Source: JAZPYZ01 sp045544455 (GTDB lineage: Bacteria; Bacillota; Clostridia; Oscillospirales; Acutalibacteraceae). From it: a stretch of DNA of 64,000 nucleotides. This document shows positions 58,329 through 64,000 of this stretch, piece by piece (within the stretch, counting starts at the first letter, position 1; the number at the start of each line of letters is the position of its first letter). The stretch spans positions 1 through 64,000 of the forward strand of contig JAZPYZ010000021.1 of assembly GCA_045544455.1 (NCBI GenBank). The letters run 5' to 3'. The position numbers and the translations under genes were made by a program. Below the pieces are notes generated by a model, which saw only the letters and a program-made list of their open reading frames with translations, had not been told where the DNA came from and ran no database searches.

Positions 58329-59473
58329 CCTATTTCTTGTAAAATCCGTTGACGAATTTCTCGGTCAACGGTCAGCACGTCTTGCACGTCTCGCGCCTTA
58401 GCAAGCGGCATATCCAATACCGATGCCGCCAGTTCTCCAATACGCAAAAAGCCGATCTTTTCCTTCAAAAACGCCGCTACCGCCACTTCGTTGGCGGCAT
58501 TGACTGCCGCCGGATACAAACCGCCTATGGTGATCGCCTGGCGGCATAACGGCAGATTTGGAAACGCCTCGTTATCCGGTTCAAAGAAAGTCAGTTTCGC
58601 CAAATCCGGCAGATGCAATCGTTTTACCGGAGACGGTATGCGATGCGGCCAGGTCAACGCATATTGGATCGGGATACGCATATCCGGCATCCCCATCTGC
58701 GCCAACACCGAAAAATCATCGTATTCCACCATCGAATGGATGATGCTCTCACGGTGTACTACCACATCGATATCGTCTGGCGCGACGTCAAACAACCACC
58801 GCGCCTCGATCAGTTCAAGGCCTTTATTCATCATGGTCGCCGAATCAATCGTGATCTTGGCACCCATATCCCAATTGGGATGCTTGAGTGCGTCTGCCGG
58901 CCGCATCTTTTCCAGTTCGGCCCGTGTTTTTCCGAAAAACGGACCACCCGATGCGGTCAATATCAACCGTTTGATCGAACGCGACGGCGGCATCCCTTGC
59001 AAGCACTGAAAAATCGCCGAATGTTCGCTATCCACCGGCAACAATTTCACGCCGTGTTGTTCCACCGCGCGCATCACGAATTCGCCGCCGGCCACCAAGG
59101 TTTCCTTATTAGCGAGCGCTACATCGTGGCCAGCTTCGATCGCGGCTAACGTCGGTTGTAACCCGACCATACCGACGACCGCGTTGAGCGCCATATCGGC
59201 CTTAGGCCATGCGGCCAGTTCACACAAACCCTGCATACCGGACAGTACCTTGACCGGCAGATCCGCCACACGCGTACGCAGATCGGCGGCGGCCGTTTCG
59301 TCAAACAGAGCCGCTACCGAGGGCCGGTAGCGGCGTATTTGCTGTTCCATCGTATCGACGTTATGACCGGCGGCTAAGCCGACGATCTCATAACCGGCTT
59401 GTTCGGCTACATCCAACGTTTGTAACCCAATCGAGCCGGTCGATCCCAGTATAACCAATTTCTTTCGGTTCAT
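58325..59473 (-). CDS. dxr: 1-deoxy-D-xylulose 5-phosphate reductoisomerase
   Basis: First committed step of the MEP pathway, NADPH-dependent. At 382 residues it has the Rossmann motif G-S-T-G-S-I-G near 8-14, metal-binding D-S-E-H (about 145-148) and S-A-T-M-M-N-K-G-L-E-L-I-E-A-R-W. The ATG at 59473 has AAGGAGAG 9 bases upstream; the 10-residue extension is rejected. It overlaps rseP, and ispG, the later enzyme of the same pathway, follows. Confidence 0.96.
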   Translation of the reverse strand: MNRKKLVILGSTGSIGLQTLDVAEQAGYEIVGLAAGHNVDTMEQQIRRYRPSVAALFDETAAADLRTRVADLPVKVLSGMQGLCELAAWPKADMALNAVVGMVGLQPTLAAIEAGHDVALANKETLVAGGEFVMRAVEQHGVKLLPVDSEHSAIFQCLQGMPPSRSIKRLILTASGGPFFGKTRAELEKMRPADALKHPNWDMGAKITIDSATMMNKGLELIEARWLFDVAPDDIDVVVHRESIIHSMVEYDDFSVLAQMGMPDMRIPIQYALTWPHRIPSPVKRLHLPDLAKLTFFEPDNEAFPNLPLCRQAITIGGLYPAAVNAANEVAVAAFLKEKIGFLRIGELAASVLDMPLAKARDVQDVLTVDREIRQRILQEIG

Positions 59474-59509
59474 GCCGGTTTCTCTCCTTAAAACGGATAT
59501 CATCCTTAC

Positions 59510-60343
59510 TTATTTACAGTGGATCACCTGTTCGATCAACGGGCAATACAGTACCAACACATACAACAACGAGGCAGTCGGCAACACACTGTCAAACCGA
59601 TCCATCACGCCGCCGTGTCCCGGCATAATATGGCCATAATCCTTAATCCCGGTCTGCCGTTTGATAATCGAGGCAAACAGGTCCCCTAATACCGAAATCG
59701 GCGCCAAGCATATCGTCACCAAAACCACGCGCAACCAAAGGATCGCCATATCGTTCGGCAACGCCCATTGTTGATATAACCATGCCAACAACATGGTGCT
59801 TCCCAGCGAAATCACCACGCCACCAACCAACCCTTCGACCGTCTTTTTCGGGCTGATGTTCGGACACAGTTTGTGTTTGCCACACAACGTGCCGACAAAA
59901 TACGCGCCGGTATCGCTCATCCACGGAATGACCATCGTCATCAACACATATAACAAACCGTTATCCTGTTGACGCAGATTACCGATCGCCGAAAACGCAA
60001 AGGCGATTACCACCGTCATGAAAAAGGTAAACCCCACCTTTTCCACCTTCAATTGTGCGTGATGCATCACTTGCAACACGCACAGCACGGCCGCCAATAA
60101 TACCGTCGCCGGTAGCAATAATTGGATTGTAAACAAGTAAAAGAACGGTGTCACGGCCGCATATACCAAACAACTGGCCAACACACCTTTATGCGACATG
60201 ATGCCGGTAGCGGTCAACGTTTCCCAAACCGCCATGACCGCCAATGCCGCCGCGGCGATATTTAACGCCCAAGCCGGCAAAACAAACAGAATAACCACCA
60301 TGAGGGCGGCCCCAATCACGCCGGAAATAATTCGTGTTTTCAT
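59510..60343 (-). CDS. cdsA: Phosphatidate cytidylyltransferase
   Basis: Makes CDP-diacylglycerol, precursor of all phospholipids. The 277-residue membrane protein has about eight helices and the CdsA signature near its C-terminus: S-V-L-G-D-L-F-A-S-I-I-K-R-Q-T-G-I-K-D with G-H-G-G-V-M-D-R-F-D-S. The ATG at 60343 has GGGGGA upstream and lies 2 bp after the uppS stop. A long upstream extension of the frame is shadow of uppS. Confidence 0.94.
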   Translation of the reverse strand: MKTRIISGVIGAALMVVILFVLPAWALNIAAAALAVMAVWETLTATGIMSHKGVLASCLVYAAVTPFFYLFTIQLLLPATVLLAAVLCVLQVMHHAQLKVEKVGFTFFMTVVIAFAFSAIGNLRQQDNGLLYVLMTMVIPWMSDTGAYFVGTLCGKHKLCPNISPKKTVEGLVGGVVISLGSTMLLAWLYQQWALPNDMAILWLRVVLVTICLAPISVLGDLFASIIKRQTGIKDYGHIMPGHGGVMDRFDSVLPTASLLYVLVLYCPLIEQVIHCK

Positions 60344-60345
60344 AG

Positions 60346-61089
60346 TTATGTTCCCCCGAATCGACGGTTTCGATGCGCATAGATTTCGATCGCACGATCG
60401 AGATCTTGTTCGGTGAAATCCGGCCACAAAATATCATCCATAAAGACGTATTCCGAATACGCCGATTGCCACAACAAGAAATTGGACGTGCGGTACTCGC
60501 CACTCGGCCGTAAAATCAAGTCCGGATCGGGTTGACCGGCGGTATACATCGCGTCCGACAAGGCTTGCTCATCCAGTTCGTCAACGGTTTTTTCGCCGGT
60601 TTGCACATCCTGCACCAACCGTTTAACCGCTTGCACCACTTCGGCGCGACCACCGTAGTTGAGCGCAATATTCAACGTCATGCCGGTCTTATCAGCGGTC
60701 ACGGTTTCGGCTTCTTCCATCAGTGCGACGATATCCTTCGCCAGCATGGACCGATCGCCGATAAATCGTGTACGGATATTCTCATGTTGAAAATCCGAAA
60801 GCGATTCCCTCAAATACTCGCGAAGCAGATTCATGATTGCATCCACTTCTTCCTGAGGCCGTTTCCAATTTTCAGTGGAAAACGCATACACCGTCAGGTA
60901 CCGAACACCGCGCTTCTCACAGTATTTGGCGATTTTACGAAACACTTTTGCTCCGGTAACGTGCCCCATTTGACGAGGCATACCGCGCTTTTTCGCCCAA
61001 CGGCCGTTGCCATCCATAATAATGCCGATATGTGTGGGCACCGTCATATCCGGTACGGGGGCGTTTTTCTTGGATCGAAACCAGTTCAT
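60346..61089 (-). CDS. uppS: Undecaprenyl diphosphate synthase
   Basis: Chain-elongating cis-prenyltransferase that makes the C55 lipid carrier for the cell wall. The 247 residues have I-I-M-D-G-N-G-R-W-A at 23-32 with catalytic Asp, G-H at 44-45, T-V-Y-A-F-S-T-E-N-W-K-R near 72, and the C-terminal R-P-S-G-E-Y-R and E-Y-V-F blocks. Its position between frr and cdsA is standard. The product is recycled by UppP encoded at 37248. Confidence 0.96.
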   Translation of the reverse strand: MNWFRSKKNAPVPDMTVPTHIGIIMDGNGRWAKKRGMPRQMGHVTGAKVFRKIAKYCEKRGVRYLTVYAFSTENWKRPQEEVDAIMNLLREYLRESLSDFQHENIRTRFIGDRSMLAKDIVALMEEAETVTADKTGMTLNIALNYGGRAEVVQAVKRLVQDVQTGEKTVDELDEQALSDAMYTAGQPDPDLILRPSGEYRTSNFLLWQSAYSEYVFMDDILWPDFTEQDLDRAIEIYAHRNRRFGGT

Positions 61090-61102
61090 CGGTTCACCCT
61101 TC

Positions 61103-61657
61103 TTAGATCTCCATGATCTCTTTTTCTTTTTTCGCGGCTAATCCATCGATTTCTTTACAGAATTTATCGGTGATTTCCTGCAATTTCTTTTCACCGTTTT
61201 TCTGATCGTCTTCGGTAATTTCGGAATTCTTTTTCATATCTTTCAGTTTATCCATCATATCGCGACGGATCGAACGGATCGCCACTTTGGCATCTTCAGC
61301 ATATTTATAGATACCTTTAGACAGATCACGGCGACGTTCCTCGGTCAACGGCGGGAATGCCAAACGGATGTTGCTACCGTCGTTTTGCGGATTGAGGCCC
61401 AGATCTGACATCAAAATCGCTTTTTCGATCGCTTTCAGCACGGTTTTATCCCACGGTTGGATCATCAGCGTGCGCGGATCCGGAACCGAAATCGCTGCCA
61501 CCTGATTGATTGGGGTGGGCACATCGTAATATTCCACCTGAATACGGTCCAATACCGTCGGATTCGCACGGCCGGCGCGAATCGAGGCATATTCATTCAT
61601 AAGCGATTGAATGGTTTTCTCCATTTTCGTTTCACATTTGTTAAACAGTTCTTTCAT
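61103..61657 (-). CDS. frr: Ribosome recycling factor
   Basis: Splits post-termination ribosomes with EF-G. The 184-residue helical protein matches RRF throughout: R-A-G-R-A-N-P-T-V-L-D-R near 27-38, P-I-N-Q-V-A-A-I-S-V-P-D-P-R-T-L, and the A-I-R-S-I-R-R-D segment. AAGGAGAG precedes the ATG. It lies 13 bp before uppS and 23 bp after pyrH, the universal order. Confidence 0.97.
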   Translation of the reverse strand: MKELFNKCETKMEKTIQSLMNEYASIRAGRANPTVLDRIQVEYYDVPTPINQVAAISVPDPRTLMIQPWDKTVLKAIEKAILMSDLGLNPQNDGSNIRLAFPPLTEERRRDLSKGIYKYAEDAKVAIRSIRRDMMDKLKDMKKNSEITEDDQKNGEKKLQEITDKFCKEIDGLAAKKEKEIMEI

Positions 61658-61680
61658 CGTTCTCTCTCCTTTTCAGATGA

Positions 61681-62382
61681 TTATTCGACAATCGTGCCGA
61701 TCGTTTCGCCGCGAATCGCGCGAACGATATTTTCCGGATCACGCAGGTTGAACACCAAGATCGGGATATTGTTATCCATACACAAGGTAGCAGCCGTAGA
61801 ATCCATTACTTTTAAATCTTTATTCAACACATCCAAATACGATAACCGATCAAACTTGACCGCATTGGGATTTTTGTGCGGATCGCTGTCGTAGATACCG
61901 TCGACCATGCTGGCTTTGAAGATGATATCGGCATCCATTTCCGCCGCACGCAACGCCGCCGCCGTATCGGTCGAGAAGAACGGGTTACCCGTTCCGCAAC
62001 CGAAGATCACCACGCGACCTTTTTCGAGATGACGGATCGCACGGTTCCGGATATACGGCTCAGCTACTTGGTTCATGGCGATGGCGGTCTGCACACGCAC
62101 TTCGCAACCGAGTTGTTCCAGTGCATCGCACAATCCCAACGAGTTAATGGTCGTGGCCAACATGCCCATATGGTCGGCTCGGGTACGATCCATGTTACCG
62201 CCGGTACGGCCGCGCCAGAAGTTGCCGCCACCAACAACGATACACACTTCGACTCCTTCGTCCACCACTTGTTTCACCGAACGACAAACCGTCAATACGG
62301 TATCAAAATCCAAACCCATGGATTTATCACCGGCCAACGCTTCGCCGCTGAGTTTCAACAAAATTCGTTTATATTTTGCCAT
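61681..62382 (-). CDS. pyrH: Uridylate kinase (UMP kinase)
   Basis: Phosphorylates UMP to UDP. The 233 residues of the amino-acid-kinase fold start K-R-I-L-L-K-L-S-G-E-A-L-A-G and have V-V-G-G-G-N-F-W-R-G and the D-G-I-Y-D-S-D-P ending region. The stretch 62383-62526 before it holds an AT-rich spacer with no clear promoter. It is co-directional with rpsB-tsf upstream but separated from them by a strong terminator. Confidence 0.96.
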   Translation of the reverse strand: MAKYKRILLKLSGEALAGDKSMGLDFDTVLTVCRSVKQVVDEGVEVCIVVGGGNFWRGRTGGNMDRTRADHMGMLATTINSLGLCDALEQLGCEVRVQTAIAMNQVAEPYIRNRAIRHLEKGRVVIFGCGTGNPFFSTDTAAALRAAEMDADIIFKASMVDGIYDSDPHKNPNAVKFDRLSYLDVLNKDLKVMDSTAATLCMDNNIPILVFNLRDPENIVRAIRGETIGTIVE

Positions 62383-62526
62383 AATTGTCCACTTCCGTTT
62401 CTTTTATAGTATACCAATTATATTTGGCTATGTTCTTTTTTATTTTACTATAAATCCATATATATGTAAAGGGGGTGAATGGGAATTCTCATGTAATTTT
62501 TGCTTTTATCATAACGGTAGACAGCA

Positions 62527-62560
62527 AAAAGACGGATAGCCAATTGGCTATCCGTCTTTT
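62527..62560 (-). terminator. Terminator of rpsB-tsf
   Basis: A perfect 34-bp palindrome, AAAAGACGGATAGCCAA and its complement, followed by T residues on the minus strand, 18 bp past the tsf stop. Confidence 0.92.
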
Positions 62561-62578
62561 GATTTGTTTCAAAGAAAC

Positions 62579-63493
62579 TTATTTCATCATGTTGGCAACT
62601 TCCGCTGCGAAGTCGTCTTCGCGTTTTTGCAGACCTTCGCCTTTTTCAAAGCGAACGTAGTCCACCACTTTCATCGCGCCGCCGGCATTCTTCGCACATT
62701 CCGCCACATATTGCGCAACGGTGAGATCGCCGTTTTTCACGAACGCTTGATCCATCAAGCAGTTGTTTTCATAGAACTTGCCGATACGGCCGGTAACCAT
62801 CTTTTCGACGATTTGTTCCGGTTTGTTCGCGTTTTTCGGATCGTTTTTGATCTGCGCGATCAGCACTTCTTTTTCGCGTTGCAGGTCTTCCGCCGGCACG
62901 CTATCGCGGTCGAGGTAGTTCGGGTTGAGCGCCGCAATCTGCATCGCCACGTCTTTACCGCATTCGGTCAACACATCGGCATTACAAGCCGCATCCGCTT
63001 CGAATTTCACCAGCACGCCGATACGGCCGCCGCCGTGCACATACGCCACAGCCGCGCCGTCGTAACGAACGAAACGGCGGATGCTCAGATTTTCACCGAT
63101 GACCAGGATCTTGTCGCGCAACGCTTCGGCCACGGTCATACCGTTGCCATACGGCAGTTCGGACAGAGCCGCCACGTCCGCCGGATTTTCTTTCGCGATA
63201 ATGTCGGCCAAGGTTTTAACAAACACTTGGAAATCCGCGTTTTTCGCCACGAAGTCGGTTTCAGAGTTTACTTCCACCACGACGCCGACGTTGTCGCCGG
63301 TCACCGCATAAACCAAACCTTCGGCCGCAATACGGCTGGATTTTTTCGCAGCAGCCGCCAAGCCTTTTTCACGCAGAATGTCAATGGCTTTTTCCATATC
63401 GCCATCGGTTTCGGTCAACGCTTTTTTACAATCCATCATGCCGACGCCGGTTCTTTCGCGCAGCGTTTGCACGTCTTTCGCAGTAAATGCCAT
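62579..63493 (-). CDS. tsf: Elongation factor Ts
   Basis: Nucleotide exchange factor for EF-Tu. The 304 residues contain the N-terminal UBA-like domain with L-R-E-R-T-G-V-G-M-M-D-C-K-K-A-L near 10-25, E-G-L-V-Y and the T-D-F-V-A-K-N block of the core. A ribosome-binding sequence AAGGAAAGG lies before the ATG. It follows rpsB by 35 bp, the standard pair. Confidence 0.97.
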   Translation of the reverse strand: MAFTAKDVQTLRERTGVGMMDCKKALTETDGDMEKAIDILREKGLAAAAKKSSRIAAEGLVYAVTGDNVGVVVEVNSETDFVAKNADFQVFVKTLADIIAKENPADVAALSELPYGNGMTVAEALRDKILVIGENLSIRRFVRYDGAAVAYVHGGGRIGVLVKFEADAACNADVLTECGKDVAMQIAALNPNYLDRDSVPAEDLQREKEVLIAQIKNDPKNANKPEQIVEKMVTGRIGKFYENNCLMDQAFVKNGDLTVAQYVAECAKNAGGAMKVVDYVRFEKGEGLQKREDDFAAEVANMMK

Positions 63494-63528
63494 AATGTAT
63501 CTCTGCCTTTCCTTGTTGTATTATAAAA

Positions 63529-64000
63529 TTATTCTTCGGTGGCCGCTTCTTCAGCCGGAGCTTCTTCCGCGTCCGCTTGATCGCCTTGACGGCCTTCGAT
63601 GATCGCGCTCGCCATCGCGCCAACCAACAGTTTCACGGCACGGATCGCGTCATCGTTACCCGGAATGACATAATCCACATCGTCCGGATCGCAGTTGGTA
63701 TCGACAATCGCGACAACCGGGATACCCAGTTTCTTCGCTTCGGCAACCGCAATTTTTTCTTTGCGCGGGTCTACAACGAACATAGCGCCCGGCAATTTTT
63801 TCATTTCTTTAATGCCGCCCAAGAATTTTTCGAGTTTTTCGATTTCGTGGTTGAGTTTTACCACTTCTTTTTTCGGCAACAAATCAAACGTGCCGTCTTC
63901 CGACATCGCTTTCAGTTGGTTCAAGCGAGCGATACGGCCACGGATGGTGCGGAAGTTGGTCAACATACCGCCGAGCCAACGAGCATTTACGAAATGCGCA
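63529..64000 (-). CDS. rpsB: 30S ribosomal protein S2 (N-terminus beyond window)
   Basis: Partial: the frame continues past the window edge. The visible 157 residues include R-W-L-G-G-M-L-T-N-F-R-T-I-R, P-G-A-M-F-V-V-D-P-R-K-E and N-C-D-P-D-D-V-D-Y-V-I-P-G-N-D-D-A-I-R, which are S2 signatures, and an acidic alanine/glutamate-rich C-terminal tail. About 85-90 N-terminal residues are missing. Confidence 0.96.
   Translation of the reverse strand, partial: AHFVNARWLGGMLTNFRTIRGRIARLNQLKAMSEDGTFDLLPKKEVVKLNHEIEKLEKFLGGIKEMKKLPGAMFVVDPRKEKIAVAEAKKLGIPVVAIVDTNCDPDDVDYVIPGNDDAIRAVKLLVGAMASAIIEGRQGDQADAEEAPAEEAATEE

Noticed and set aside
62475..62660. 61-codon plus-strand frame after an AAAGGGGG sequence between pyrH and tsf
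   Set aside because: It runs through the perfect tsf terminator and into tsf antisense, so it is unlikely to be a real peptide gene.

Overview
The window reads as chromosome of an anaerobic, endospore-forming Firmicute of the class Clostridia, probably a gut Oscillospirales-type organism. The evidence is a Gram-positive PolC replicase, the sporulation pair spoIIGA-sigE, ThyX in place of ThyA, oxygen-defence proteins of strict anaerobes (flavodiiron protein, rubredoxin, rubrerythrin), L-rhamnose catabolism and a choloylglycine-hydrolase-family enzyme. Coding density is high and most genes lie on the minus strand. The placement is inferred from gene content; there is no 16S gene here.

Layout. 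1-170: AT-rich edge with a hairpin and the end of an unrecognised lysine-rich frame. 146-6410 (minus): the Firmicutes cluster rplS-lepB-rbgA-rnhB-yraN followed by an M19 dipeptidase, thrC (own promoter) and a phosphoesterase. 6439-9190 (minus): rhaB-rhaA. 9192-12060 (minus): spoIIGA-sigE, and a CorA-type transporter behind a leader that may encode a short peptide. 12089-16974: redox region with a multidomain flavodiiron protein, a rubredoxin gene of 52 codons, a ferredoxin gene divergent from a Crp/Fnr regulator across a shared palindrome, and a FAD-Rieske oxidoreductase. 17059-17602: two tRNA-Ser genes and a tRNA-associated repeat. 17727-23084: a Cys-rich conserved protein, a heterodimeric ABC exporter, rubrerythrin and tRNA-Thr.

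23227-26845 (plus): tsaE-tsaB-upp and an ABC exporter. 26954-27426: a tRNA-Lys/tRNA-Glu/5S rRNA/tRNA-Asn operon. 27605-29904: a ClC channel, then tRNA-Pro followed by the largest block of structured repeats. 29936-34850: MATE exporter, acyl-ACP thioesterase, HAD phosphatase, Kef-type antiporter, histidine phosphatase. 34869-41475 (minus): choloylglycine-hydrolase-family enzyme, alcohol dehydrogenase, UppP, YdbC-like protein, an orphan fumarase beta subunit, a DivIVA-like protein, DUF47 protein and PiT phosphate transporter. 41527-48374 (minus): thyX-tmk-DJ1-mthfs-mltG-U32 peptidase-PBP. 48389-51709: ComEA-like protein, Gfo/Idh/MocA oxidoreductase, rplM-rpsI, TtcA-like protein. 51753-64000 (minus): the conserved rpsB-tsf / pyrH-frr-uppS-cdsA-dxr-rseP-ispG-polC cluster, with rpsB running off the edge.

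The most unusual signal is non-coding. Downstream of tRNA-Ser(GCU) and tRNA-Pro(GGG), a second copy of that tRNA's own 3' end (about 20-25 bp, including CCA) is found, each followed by its own new terminator hairpin. The two loci share a structured core of roughly 100 bp whose stem base pairs co-vary, and the Pro locus carries two copies of a 73-bp hairpin element that also shows compensatory changes. This looks like a small tRNA-targeting, tRNA-restoring, non-autonomous element or structured RNA family.
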